A DNA stretch of 64,000 nucleotides, taken from Erythroxylum novogranatense (lineage: Eukaryota; Streptophyta; Magnoliopsida; Malpighiales; Erythroxylaceae). The stretch spans positions 66,401,824 through 66,465,823 of the forward strand of contig CM057232.1 in NCBI GenBank assembly GCA_029891385.1, written 5' to 3'. The translations under genes were made by a program, and so were the position numbers. Below are positions 1 through 10,625 of the stretch, piece by piece (the stretch's first letter is position 1; each line of letters opens with the position of its first letter). The notes below the pieces were generated by a model. It saw only the letters and a list, made by a program, of their open reading frames with translations, searched no databases and had not been told where the DNA came from.

Positions 1-358
1 CCCATAAAAAAAATAATTTCAAACTATAATAGTCAAAGCTCATTTTCAAGAGGATACTATCCCTATTTGATCATTTGCCATTATCTTTCCCTTTTCCATT
101 CCCAAAAATCCAAAAATATATTTTACATATTTTTCTTACAATTCAATTTAGTATAGTAATGTTTTCAAAGATCAAAAACCCCCTCCTTACCAAATTAGCT
201 TGCATTTAATGACATATAGGTTAGCTAAAGTCCATCCATTTAGGTTCCGATTAAGTGAGTTGACCCGAGGTTGAATCCTATATTGCAATCCTTGGATTAT
301 ATTTTTTATTTGACCTCAAAGGATATGAACTAAGGTTCGAATCATCCGCCCTATCTTC
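1..358 (+). repeat. Truncated, diverged LTR fragment of family D (opposite orientation to the complete D copy)
   Basis: The stretch is recognisable as the reverse complement of the first ~320 bp of the D LTRs at 4540 and 8541. Shared blocks include the 'TTTTCAAGAGGAT' block, 'AATGACATATAGG', 'GACCCGAGGTTG' and 'TGCAATCCTTGG'. It is clearly diverged, with many substitutions and indels, and it is cut by the window edge, so it is an older insertion than D. The right border is blurred around 345-358. It has no coding content. The homology is seen in the sequence; the exact border is inferred. Confidence 0.72.
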
Positions 359-469
359 AACTTGAGTTTTAGGTAGATTAGTGGTATTAGAGCTTAGGTA
401 TCGGCCTGATTCTTAGCCCCACATCATGAGTTCGAATCCTAGAGCAACAAATTGGGAATGGAACCATGG
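359..469 (+). mobile_element. 5' half of a tRNA-related SINE-like element, with its left TSD
   Basis: A 20-bp direct repeat, AACTTGAGTTTTRGGTAGAT, lies at 359-378 and again at 38452-38471 with one mismatch. Once element E and one copy of its TSD are removed, the sequence between the repeats is about 174 bp. It contains an A-box-like motif (TTAGTGGTATTAGAGC, overlapping the TSD end) and a B-box-like motif (GAGTTCGAATCC, near 428-439), spaced as in Pol III promoters. A long TSD, short length and A/B boxes are the hallmarks of plant SINEs mobilised by LINEs. I do not recognise a named family. Element E inserted at 469. Confidence 0.42.
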
Positions 470-1210
470 TGTAGCATCCCACTCCCACAAGACCCAAAAC
501 CGATATCGATGGTGATATCTGAGCCCGTGTCTCACGAGGGTGGTATGCTAGAACAGTCAAAACAGTTCAAAAACCCAGTAAGACATTTTTTTTTAAACAA
601 TCGAGTGTGCAAAAATCCGCAACCAATTCGAGCCCACTTTAATACGGAAACATTTCAATCAAAACATAATCTCATTCATAAAAACTCTCAACATCATTTA
701 ATCACTTTATGCATAACAGTCCATAGCCCAATTAGGCCTAATGTCATTTCTGAACATTTTCAGTAATCACATTACAATACAACATTTATCAATTGGGCCC
801 TCTACAATAACAATACTATTCTGCAGAAATTGCAGAAATACAAATCTTAGACAAAAATAACACTAATGCAGATGTGTACTGATCCCGACCCTTAACTCTG
901 ACTTTCTCGCAGTAGACATACTCCCGTTTGTCTAACAGGGTACTCTTTAAATCCTGAAAAATAATTGCAACGTTGGGTGAGTTTGCAAACTCAATGAGAA
1001 ACCATCATCGATGGTTCACTCAACTCATGCATATACACACAATTCACAAAATATCATATGCGTTATCATTTCACACTCTTAAGGCGTTTCGCCTTTCACA
1101 CAATTCACATTTAATCATTCATATATGTGATGCACATGTGACACTTTCCATTTTATTTCGTTGTTGTGACCGTGCGCCTGAACTGTCCCAGTGACGGGAA
1201 CATTAACGGT

Positions 1211-1330
1211 GAGCCTATAGCTCTGAAATACGTTGGGCTTGAATGCCCTGATACGGTGAGCCTGCGGCTCTGAAAATACGTTGGGCTTGAGGCCCTGTTG
1301 CGCTGAGCTTTAAGCTCTGAAATACGTTGG
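1211..1330 (-). repeat. Hairpin array in putative intron 2 of the E 3' LTR
   Basis: Successive short inverted repeats are separated by 'TGAAATACGTTG'-like spacers. They include GAGCctataGCTC, GGGCttgaatGCCC, GAGCCtgcGGCTC, GGGCTTGAGGCCC and GAGCTTTAAGCTC. The stem-loop theme is the same as in the F1 and F2 arrays, although the sequences differ. It is non-coding. Confidence 0.7.
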
Positions 1331-2221
1331 CTGCACCGATCACAACTGTCATTATCTGATCATGCATTTATACATGAATGCATATGTTTCGATTTACCAT
1401 GTCAATAAAAAATTTCCCAATTTCACAGTTACACATCAATAACATTTCAATATCGCATTCCAAATATTTCAGACACCTATGGTCCGAAATCAATCAAAAT
1501 CAAACATATAATCCATCCATTCATCTTCGCATGGCATAAGTGCATAATATTAAACACATAGAGGTTGAGAAACCAACTAGGTTACTCACCTGCACTTCTG
1601 ATCTACTGCCTAGAAGTCCCAGCAATATCCGTGGAATTTCGATCCAACGGTGCCTCTATAACAGTCAAATAATTTTCATTACAAAAAGCACAATAAAAAA
1701 GATTCAATAATGCACATGTCTTAAATAAAAGATGCACGATGCCTATTCATGACCTTCCCGATGCCATTTCCCAATTTCCACTTTCTTTTGTCTAAATCTA
1801 ACTTTTCATTCAATTGCTCAATAAAGACTCATTTCAATTCAATGGCATATTACAGAACTCTCCCAATTTCAATTCTAAAATTCAGTCAATTTACCAAGTC
1901 CTACCCACTAGGATATTCTCAAGAAAGACCCCAAAATCAATGTCACTATTCTCTAGATCCAAATTCACCCATTAAGCTCAGTTTCTAAAACCCCAATAGC
2001 ATTTCTTAAATTCATAAATCTCACAATTATACCCCAATTATCATGAAACAACCCTTAGATTGCAATAGCAGCTATTCTCAATTTTCATTCTATACTTTCT
2101 TTCTTTACAGCAATTGTAAACCTCTTTCTCTAGATCATAACGAATTAAGAATAACCTCAATTGGAGGTCTACACCATTAGTTATGCCCCAAAAACTAAAA
2201 CACATTCATTCAGAAAATTGG

Positions 2222-2425
2222 TCCTCGCCGCGACCTCAAAACCTTCGCCGCGTAGTACAAAGGATCGCTCGTCGCGGCAAACAAGTTCCTTAGGCTCGCC
2301 GCCACGTAAGGGAAAAGGCTTGTCGCGGCGTAGAATTACACGCTCGCCGTGACGTCTAACCGAGCTCGCCTCGAGGAGTAATTATTTACTCGTCGCGACG
2401 AGGCCCTCAACACACGTCGCGACAT
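2222..2425 (-). repeat. CG-dense palindromic cassette in the E 3' LTR
   Basis: About 200 bp stand out from an AT-rich LTR by their very high CpG content. The core recurs imperfectly every ~35-45 bp in forms such as CTCGCCGCGAC, CGTCGCGGC and CACGTCGCGACATGCG. It lies inside putative intron 1. Equivalent cassettes occur in D, F1, F2 and H. The function is unknown. Confidence 0.75.
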
Positions 2426-3329
2426 GCGAAGCTCCGATCGTCTTCTCTGACAAATTTTTTCCCATTTCTCTCACTAAAACCAGTCCTCACTCACTCTCAG
2501 CTACCCAATCACACAATAAATGCCATAAATGCATCAAACAACATCAAATAACTACATTAAAACCATATACTTACCAATCGAGCCTCAAATCCTCAAATCT
2601 CTAAAATTTCTCTAACTTTTTCCCCTTTTCTCTAACATCCACGGTTAGCTCCCATAATCACACAAAACATCATTTTCCTTAAGCATCAAGCAAGGCTTTG
2701 CACAAGGAGGAATAAGCAAGCAAAATCTCAAAGGAAGAATCGAAAATCACTAAGGAAGAAGAAGCGATCGTGCCCTAGGAGAGAAGATTTCTTTCTTCAA
2801 ACTTTTGAAAACCTAAGGCATTTAAAGGTTAAACAATTAAGCCTCTTGTCTTCTTCCTCTCAATATTTTTAAATCTCTTTCTCTTTTCATAATCATTTCC
2901 AGTCCAATTCGTCTCCAAATTTCAATGGCTCGACATATTAATTTCTAAAATTATATTCCAAATTTTCCATAGCCATTGGACAGTCATTTCAGCCCTATAA
3001 AATCGATCAGTCCGTCACTCGGAAAATTTTCGGTCTGGAATTTTCTCCCGAATTTCCAGAAAATTCCCTAAGGGTCATTATCAACTGGCAATCACTCTAA
3101 TACAGTCCTAATTCAATCATTCAAACCCAAATATTCCATAATTCCCAATAAATCATAAATCATATCATTTTCGCAATTAAATGCTGGGAATGTCAGAAAT
3201 GCATGTGCCAATTGACTCATTCCTCTAAAATTAGAGGCCAAATAAATGATCGATCATAATATGCAATACAAATTACTAGCCTGTCCCAATTGACCATTAT
3301 GACCTTCCCATCGGTGATGGGATGTTACA

Positions 3330-3360
3330 ATTCTCCCCTCCTAATAAAAATTTCGTCCTC
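3330..3360 (-). promoter_or_regulatory. E polypurine tract and pol-tail remnant
   Basis: On the minus strand the sequence reads TTTCGAGGACGAAATTTTTA, then TTAGGAGGGGAGAAT, directly before the LTR start TGTAACATCCC. The purine run is the plus-strand primer for reverse transcription. The upstream block encodes FEDEI, the same residues that end the pol polyprotein of G (17820-18632). This is the best evidence for the ancestry of E. Confidence 0.85.
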
Positions 3361-4539
3361 GAAATTTCATACATGATTGATTAGAAAGGCAGGGGAAAAA
3401 TTGTTTCATTCTCTTATCTACTATTTCCCACCTATTCCACTACAAGTCAAAGTTCTGCCAATTAACTGGAATCAATACAATCAATTACTCTTTTTCCTTC
3501 CTCTAACTCTACACTGTCTTAACTGTTTCCTCATGATTTCTCGCAATTCTTCACTTTCGGTATCAATAACACGTATATCAAGTCATAACAATATTTCCTA
3601 ATTCTGTTCATGTAACACTCTGTGAATCCAAATCATCTTTTAGGTTTTTCACTGAATTTCAAATCCTTAGTTCTATTCACACCACAGTCACATAGAGACC
3701 ACTTATAACGAATTTAGTTCTCCGATTTACACACTTATCTTCATGTCGGTGCATCTAGGCCGAAGTGATACACCTCGAAGCATTTCCTTTATCGCTCATC
3801 AGATTACATTTCCTTAGTGTTAAAACACTCATTCCATAAGATTCTAATAACCTCGATAATAATCAACTCGACTCATTGTCATGAACTTGAATTATTTAAC
3901 CCCTATTACAGATTCATTTCATCAACATTGACACAAATCAATCATGGCCTTCGACTATTTTTTAGCCCTGTTCGCTTTAATATAGGGGTAAACGACTCTT
4001 TTTTGGTTGTATGACCCCTTATACACTATTCAAATGGTATCACCAATAAAACAATTGGTATACCCACAATTAGTCTGGACTATACATCAATCTCATATTC
4101 CAATGAACTCCCAAAATATCAATTTTTCATTTATCTCTAGCAGTCAAGTCTGTTGGTCAATCACACATATACTCATTTGATTTCACATTCTAACCCTTCA
4201 ATTATTCTATCAAAGCACTCTTACTAGAACTTAAAGCTTAGATTGTTCCTTGCATTTTCACTAACAGTTCCTTTGGTGGTATTACCCATACTACATAGTT
4301 CAGTCACAAATATCATTTTCTCAAAAGTTGAATCCATTTTTAATTCCTCGATAAGGTCCGCAAATTCTAAATCCACGATTGGGGTTTGCCATTCCTTTTT
4401 ATACACACCTGATTTAGAATTCCACTTGTTGATAATACTTTCTTTTTCCCCTTATGCTAGCCCGACAGTCGCACTCAGTATTACACTAGATTTAATAACC
4501 TTATTGCCCAAATTTGATCTTCTGTCCTAACTTTTCTAT
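3361..4539 (-). other. E internal region, left (3') segment, non-coding
   Basis: This is AT-rich sequence between the 3' LTR of E and the D insertion. It continues at 10583-10625 and 33144-35345. Six-frame reading gives only short open frames (95 codons or fewer) with no retroviral domain and no similarity to G. Positions 4535-4539 are the left TSD copy (TCTAT) of D. Confidence 0.7.
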
Positions 4540-4859
4540 TGATCGGCGGCTCGTCGTTTGATCCTAGAATCGATTCTTGGAAACCGGTCAAATAAAATAA
4601 TTTATACCAAGGATTGCAGCATAGGATGCAACCTCGGGTCGTCTCTCAAAGGAACCTAATGAAATGGACCTAAGCTAGCCTATATGTCATTCAATGCAAG
4701 TGAAATTAGCAAGGAAAAATGGGGTTTTGATTTTAAAAACATTAATAAACTAAAATGTATGCAAAAAGTATTTTTGGGTTTTTGGAAATAGAAAATAAAA
4801 AGAGTAAAACAAAAGATAGAATCCTCTTGAAAATGAATTTTGGCTATCACAGTTCAAAA

Positions 4860-5360
4860 CTAAGTGTGAATAGTAAACCTTAAAGGGCTATCTCTAAGTT
4901 CAGGGTTTCGATTAATGGAATCCTGTCACTCGCGACTCCATCTCTCTAGACCCCATTGAGTGCTCTTGAGCCTTAAAACAATAGAGGACTATTTAATTCC
5001 GAGATCTTGATCAATGAACTCCATTGCTCGAGATCCCGTTAAGTGCATCTTAGTCGGACAGGATTAGAAATCACTAAGTTTGAATGGAAAACCTTAAAGG
5101 ACTCACTTTAAGTCCAGGGTCTTGATTAATGGACTCCTGTCACTCTCGACTCCATTAATAAAAAAAACACATAAAACCTTAAAGGAACCTGAAAGTCCAA
5201 GGTTTTAATCAATGAACTCCATTGCTTAAAACCTTGTTAAAAACATCTTAGTGTGGGCGTGGACTAGAAATCACTAAGTTTCCGAAAGCTCAACCTTAAC
5301 AACTCGTTAAGTCCAATGAATTAATTAATCAACTCGATTAATTAAAACTTGTTAAAAACC
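4860..5360 (-). repeat. Imperfect internal repeats in the D 3' LTR
   Basis: A phrase of roughly 100-130 bp recurs about four times: 'AAACCTTAAAGG', then 'AAGTCC(A/G)AGG', 'TTGATYAATGRACTCC', 'CACTC' or 'TTGCTY', and 'ATCACTAAGTTT'. The D 5' LTR carries the same array at about 8870-9360. It is diverged tandem sequence of unknown role; the period varies and I judged it by eye. Confidence 0.55.
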
Positions 5361-6146
5361 TTAGTGTATGCAATGGACATGTTAATGCAAGTGGTCAAAT
5401 GCGATCTAGCATCAACTCAATATCTAACACAACTAGGCAGATAAAAGAGAATTAACAAAATCACAAGTGAACATATATGAGACTTCATATATTTAAGCAC
5501 AAAGTTCTACATAAACAAATCCATGACATATTACATCGCTCACCGCTTAATTAAACTATAATCACAAAATCTAACTACAAAGCAATAAACCCCAACTCTA
5601 CTGCTCACAACAATGTAGTTAAAACGTGACAATGTAAACTAGTAATCCAAACAACACAACAAACGCCCAAACATTTAATTGAGCTTTAATCAATAGTATC
5701 ACTACAATCTATAAACCCTCGACCAAGGCATATTCATAAATCATAGCAAACTATAGATTGCTACTCCCTTTAGTGCTCGGTAAACTCCAACCATCATCTT
5801 GCATCGTCAAGAGGAGAAGAATGCCTAACCACACATCACAATCGGGAACACCGCAACTCATGCGAACCATAGCTGCTCACGGCGGAAGACACTGCGAAAA
5901 CAACCAAAAGAAAACAACTAAAATGACCTCCTGTGGAACCCCGAAGGAACCACAGGCGGCGACGACCCACCGCCTCTCTTTTCTCTCTACGCTCGTCCCT
6001 CTCCTCTCTTCTCTCGTCGGTCTCTCTCTGTTTTTCTCTCATGCGAAGTCGAAGCCCCCTCGATAACCTAATTCGCAATATTTAAAGGATGGGTCGTGGG
6101 CGGGTCGCATGGAGACAAAATTTCTATTTTTGGGTCGGTTACCCGA

Positions 6147-6312
6147 CATTCGCCGCGCGAATAGTCAGTAGTTCATTGCGGCGAATGAATTTGGTCACTC
6201 GTCATGCGCGAATAAATTAAATACCATTAATTATTGCGGCGAATGGAGGGTCTGTTCACCCAAATGTCTAGAATTGTTCGTCATGACGAGCGTTCTTCTC
6301 GATCTTGAGTGA
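6147..6312 (-). repeat. CG-rich cassette in the D 3' LTR
   Basis: The core TTCGCC..GGCGAA and relatives recur: ATTCGCCGCGCGAATAG, TTGCGGCGAATG (twice) and CGTCATGACGAGCG. The spacer is AT-rich. The matching segment of the other LTR (10149-10322) differs from it much more than the flanking LTR sequence does. Confidence 0.65.
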
Positions 6313-6571
6313 TTCGCCATGGCATCATTGACTTTCTCATCCTTTTGACCCCTTTTCTCCCCGCAATATAAAATAACAATTTGCAGATCAATTGTCCTTA
6401 GAAAATTATAATGCAATCAATGTCAATTTGCACAATTTACTAACAAATTGCATAAAGCATAAGCTCACCGCAGGGACTAATTTAAGCACAAAATCATGAA
6501 TCAAGAGTCAAAAAGTACATTAAAAGACATAAAAGTGTAGCCAATTTATATGATAAACTTGAGTTCAATCA

Positions 6572-6586
6572 ATTCCCCCACACTTA
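6572..6586 (-). promoter_or_regulatory. D polypurine tract
   Basis: On the minus strand AAGTGTGGGGGAAT lies directly before the LTR start TGATTGAAC. This G-rich form is common in the Tat/Athila lineages. Confidence 0.82.
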
Positions 6587-8518
6587 GACCTTTGTACTCC
6601 TGGACAAAGTTTACCAGAGTCAAAAAGAATACAAGAGGAAAAGAAAATAACACCCATACTCAAAACAATAAAATGAACTTGACTCGAGTTACTTTCTCAG
6701 AATTCAACCACAGCAAATAAGAAGAAAGCTAATGAATAAACACTAAAAGAATTCAAGCACAAGAGATTGAACAAAAGAGAAACTCTCAAGATATAGTGTT
6801 TACGCTCAGCTCACTTGTGTCTAGGGTATTTTTCTCTCAATCTACTTAAGTCACCTCCTACCATAGGCTTGTGTCAATTCTATTTTTCCACAACAAAAAC
6901 TATCATTTTGAAGATCAAGAGGACTTTGAGGGTTGTAATGTATGGAAGGCTAAATGAATGGATGAAGTATAAGAAAGAAAATATGAGCATATGCACTAAA
7001 TGTGAACTGATGTCATCAGTAGAATTCAAACTAACAATTGCATACTGAATAATTTGTTTTTTTTTTCCATCTCATTTTGAGATGCTAATCCCTTTTTGGG
7101 ATACAACACATTATTATCCCTTTTCGGGATACACAAGACTAACATTTTTCATTTTCAAAATTTTTTTCGAGAACTAATAACAAAACATAGACTATCGCTA
7201 ATAACTAAACACGTACTCATCGACATCATCTAAGAATATAAATGCAAATGCTCATAACAAGAAAGCTCAAAGGGCTAGCAATGGATGAATGTGTGAGGGG
7301 CAAGGTTTAGGCAAATGGGTTTAAGAAGGAACGCCTATCATATCAGCAAAAATTCAGTTCATTAAGCTTCAAGTAAGAATTAAAACAAGTTCGAGAAGAA
7401 TGAAATAAGAAGATGCACACAAAGATAGAAGAAAATGTTTGGCTCAAATATCCTTTCACAAGGGTATGATCTCTATGAACAATCTCAAGTCTTAAAACTT
7501 AAAATGCCACTTTATTAGCATGCTTCCATCCACTTTGTATTGAAAACATTGAAAGTAAGGTTTTGTCAAGTCAAATTATCATGAAAAGGATGGAAGATGT
7601 TTTCAATAACTCAAGCATCGTTTTGAAACCAAGAAAGACTTTGAAAACAAAAGCCACAAAAGTCCAAAGGTAAAACAAATTTGAATTGAGTGAAAAAAAT
7701 TAAGCACGTAATCATTCATGCATTGTATGGACGTCGCGACATAACATGGAACACGCCATGACGATATCTGAAATCTGAAGATCAGCGTCGCGACGTGTGA
7801 TCACTGTCATGGCGAAGAAATGCGAATGACAAAGAATGTAAACCAACCCAAGTTAGCGGCAGAACGCACAAATCAGCCAACAATTCATATGTCCTCAATG
7901 AAACACAATAGCAATAGTCATGCAATGTCAAAAAAAATAATAGGGAAATAACTCCCCCACACTTAATCAACACATTGTCCTCAATGTTAAGCAAGAAGAA
8001 ATAGAGCACAAGGGGCAATTCAACACAATGTAAGGAAGGCAGGAGGCGAACTCAAAGGGACTTTATTGAATTGAAAAGATACTAATTAAACTAAAAGCTA
8101 AGCTATTTTCATCGAGGTTGCTCCTCCCGACACTTACTTAACAAACTAATGCACCAATATAAGTCACAAGCAATCATAAGGCATAAGTGAGTAAACAAGT
8201 GAAGGAAAGAAATAACCTGGGAGTTATGGAGGTCTTGGATTTGCCCGGTTAACCTTCGACAATGGCCATGGTGTGGCGAAATAACTTCATCCAGTCCCAC
8301 GTCCATGTCGGCCTCCGCTAAGCCAGATTCACCTGAAATGTTGGTCACAGAAAAATAAGAGTTAGCCTCAGTGAACTTCCATAAAAGGTGTAATATGCAA
8401 AATACTAACTAACGATGCAAATGCAACTAAACTATTTAGAATGCAACCTAAAAGAAAAGACACCTAACTTCACGTAGCAACAAATGAACAAAAGCAAACT
8501 TAAAGAACCACTTCTTGG
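6587..8518 (-). other. D internal region, non-coding
   Basis: About 1.9 kb with no reading frame that resembles gag, protease, RT or integrase. On the minus strand a second purine tract (7952-7965, TAAGTGTGGGGGAG) follows CATTGAGGACAATGTG. That motif pair is familiar from the 3' parts of Athila/Tat elements. A short CG-dense stretch at 7729-7830 contains CGTCGCGAC twice and CATGGCGAA, the same theme as the LTR cassettes. Open frames of about 80 codons at 7782-8018 and 8109-8348 have no recognisable domain. Confidence 0.65.
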
Positions 8519-8537
8519 TTCCCTGGCAACGGCGCCA
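8519..8537 (-). promoter_or_regulatory. D primer binding site (tRNA-Asp type)
   Basis: The minus strand reads TGGCGCCGTTGCCAGGGA, complementary to the 3' end of plant tRNA-Asp (known to end in GGCAACGGCGCCA) with one mismatch inside the run. It sits 3 nt from the 5' LTR end at 8541, as expected. Confidence 0.85.
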
Positions 8538-8540
8538 ATT

Positions 8541-10577
8541 TGATCAGCGGCTCGTCGTTCGATCCTAGAATCGATCCTTAGAAACCGGTCAAATAAAATA
8601 ATTTATACCAAGGATTGCAGCATAGGATGTAACCTCGGGTCGTCTCTCAAAGGAACCTAATGAAATGGACCTAAGCTAGCCTATATGTCATTCAATGCAA
8701 GTGAAATTAGCAAGGAAAAATGGGGTTTTGATTTTAAAAACATTAATAAACTAAAATGTATGCAAAAAGTATTTTTGGGTTTTGGAAATAGAAAATAAAA
8801 GAGTAAAACAAAAGATAGAATCCTCTTGAAAATGAATTTTGACTATCACAGTTCAAAACTAAGTGTGAATAGTAAACCTTAAAGGGCTATCTCTAAGTTC
8901 AGGGTTTCGATTAATGGAATCCTGTCACTCGCGACTCCATCTCTCTAGACCCCATTGAGTGCTCTTGAGCCTCAGAACATTAGAGGACTCTTTAAGTCCG
9001 AGATCTTGATCAATGAACTCCGTTGCTCGAGATCCCGTTAAGTGCATCTTAGTCGGACAGGATTAGAAATCACTAAGTTTGAATGGAAAATCTTAAAGGA
9101 CTCACTTTAAGTCCAGGGTCTTGATTAATGGACTCCTGTCACTCTCGACTCCATTAATAAAAAAAACACCTAAAACCTTAAAGGAACCTGAAAGTCCAAG
9201 GTTTTAATCAATGAACTCCATTGCTTAAAACCTTGTTAAAAACATCTTAGTGTGGGCGTGGACTAGAAATCACTAAGTTTCCGAAAGCTCAACCTTAACA
9301 ACTCGTTAAGTCCAATGAATTAATTAATCAACTCGATTAATTAAAACTTGTTAAAAACCTTAGTGTATGCAATGGACATGTTAATGCAAGTGGTCAAATG
9401 CAATCTAGCATCAACTCAATATCTAACACAACTAGGCAGATAAAAGAGAATTAACAAAATCACAAGTGAATATATATGAGACTTCATATATTTAAGCATG
9501 AAGTTCTACATAAACAAATCCATAACATATTACACTGTTCACCGCTTAATTAAACTATAATCAAGCAAAATCTAACTACAAAGCAATAAACCCCAACTCT
9601 ACTGCTCACAACAATGTAGTTAAAAAGCGTGACAATGTAAACTAGTAATCCAAACAACACAACAAACGTCCAAACATTTAATTGAGCTTTAATCAATAGT
9701 ATCACTACAATCTATAAACCCTCGACCAAGGCATATTCATAAATCATAGCAAACTATAGATTGCTACTCCTTTAGTGCTCGGTAAACTCCAACCATCATT
9801 TGCATCGTCAAGAGGAGAAGAATGCCTAACCACACATCACAATCGGGAACACCGCAACTCGCGGCGAACCATAGCGCTCACGGCGGAAGACACTGCGAAA
9901 ACAACCAAAAGAAAACAACTAAAATGACTTCCTGTGGAACCCCGAGGAACCTCGGGCGGCGACGACCACCGCCTCCTCTCTTTTCTCTCGCTCGTCCCTC
10001 TCTCCTCTCTTCTCTCGTCGGTCTCTCTCGTGTTTTTCTCTCGCGAAGTCGAAGCCCCTCGATAACCTAATTTGGCAATATTGAAAGGATGGGTCGGGGT
10101 CGGGTCGCATGCGGTGAGACAAAATTTCTATTTTGGGTCGGGTTATCCGACATTCGCCAATGGCGAATAGTATGTAGTTCGCATGGCGAATGAATTTGGT
10201 CACTGTCATGATTTAATAAATTAAATACCATTAATTCGCTACGGCGAATGGAGGGTCTAGTTCAGCCCAATGCCTAGAATTGTTCGTCATGACGAGCGTT
10301 CTTCCGATGCGAGTGATTCGCCATGCATCATTGACTTTCTCATCCTTTTGACCCTTTTTCTCCTGCAATATAAAATAACAATTTGCAGTTTCAATTGTCC
10401 TTAGAAAAATTATAATGCAATCAATGTCAATTTGCACAATTTTACTAACAAATTGCATAAAGCATAAGCTCACCGCAAGGGACTAATTTAAGCACAAAAT
10501 CATGAATCAAGAGTCAAAAAGTACATTAAAAGCCATAAAAGTGTAGCCAATTTATATGATAAACTTGAGTTCAATCA
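8541..10577 (-). repeat. D 5' LTR
   Basis: It pairs with 4540-6571 and is followed by the right TSD TCTAT (10578-10582). Differences from the partner are mostly 1-4 bp indels concentrated around CG-rich and CTG-containing sequence, for example the cassette at 10149-10322, where ATTCGCCAATGGCGAATAG stands against ATTCGCCGCGCGAATAG. A (CT)n tract is at 9970-10045. No gene is supported. Confidence 0.88.
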
Positions 10578-10625
10578 TCTATTCAATACTTTAAATTGCA
10601 TCACTAGCTAAATTCTGAAACACTC
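10578..10625 (-). other. 48-bp island of E internal sequence between D and F1
   Basis: It comprises the D right TSD (10578-10582), 38 bp of E, and the F1 left TSD CACTC (10621-10625). It shows that D and F1 inserted independently into E within about 45 bp of each other. Confidence 0.82.

Larger units (their letters stand above)
954..2574 (-). promoter_or_regulatory. Putative two-intron leader module in the E 3' LTR
   Basis: On the minus strand a donor-like GATTG|GTAAGTAT at 2575/2574 opens intron 1 (2574 down to 1656), which ends at GTTATAG|AGGC. A 66-nt exon (1655-1590) follows. A near-perfect donor, CAG|GTGAGTAAC, opens intron 2 (1589-954), which ends TTATTTTTCAG|G. The same layout, with a 67-nt exon, recurs in H and F2. 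The splice signals are read directly from the sequence; splicing itself is inferred. In retroelements such introns would lie in the 5' leader RNA. Confidence 0.5.
470..3329 (-). repeat. E 3' LTR (2.86 kb)
   Basis: On the minus strand the LTR begins TGTAACATCCCATCACC and ends GGATGCTACA, so it has TG...CA termini. It matches 35364-38363 but lacks the 157-bp MITE found there. The minus strand shows, in order: a TTTAAATG TATA-like box near 2819-2826, a strong splice-donor-like site at 2574/2575, a CG-dense cassette (2222-2425), an acceptor-like site at 1655/1656, a donor-like site at 1589/1590, a hairpin array (1211-1330) and an acceptor-like site at 954. No protein is supported. Confidence 0.88.
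4540..6571 (-). repeat. D 3' LTR
   Basis: It pairs with 8541-10577. The minus-strand start is TGATTGAACTCAAG and the end is GCCGCCGATCA. It contains a region of repeated blocks around 4860-5360 in which 'CCTTAAAGG...AAGTCC...TCAATGAACTCC' motifs recur, and a CG-dense cassette at 6147-6312. Pyrimidine-rich (CT)n sequence lies at 5970-6040. The ~100-codon open frames here are low-complexity and do not look like genes. Confidence 0.88.
4540..10577 (-). mobile_element. Element D: non-autonomous LTR retrotransposon with tRNA-Asp primer site
   Basis: Two LTRs of 2,032 and 2,037 bp (4540-6571 and 8541-10577) flank a 1,969-bp internal region, and the TSD TCTAT is intact at 4535-4539 and 10578-10582. 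The termini are TGAT...ATCA. The primer site matches the 3' end of plant tRNA-Asp, as used by the Tat/Athila Ty3 lineages. An internal second polypurine-like tract (7952-7965) is also typical of those lineages. No gag or pol is present, so any mobility would have needed proteins supplied in trans. The LTRs are similar but carry many small indels. Confidence 0.88.

Noticed and set aside
325..445. tRNA gene suggested by GGTTCGAATC and GAGTTCGAATCC motifs
   Set aside because: No cloverleaf or acceptor stem can be formed. The B-box-like motifs fit better with a tRNA-derived SINE; the first lies in the diverged D-type LTR fragment.
5758..6078. ~100-codon open frames on both strands in the D LTRs (also 9822-10209)
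   Set aside because: They overlap a CT-rich and CG-rich stretch, are frameshifted between the two LTRs, and show no domain.
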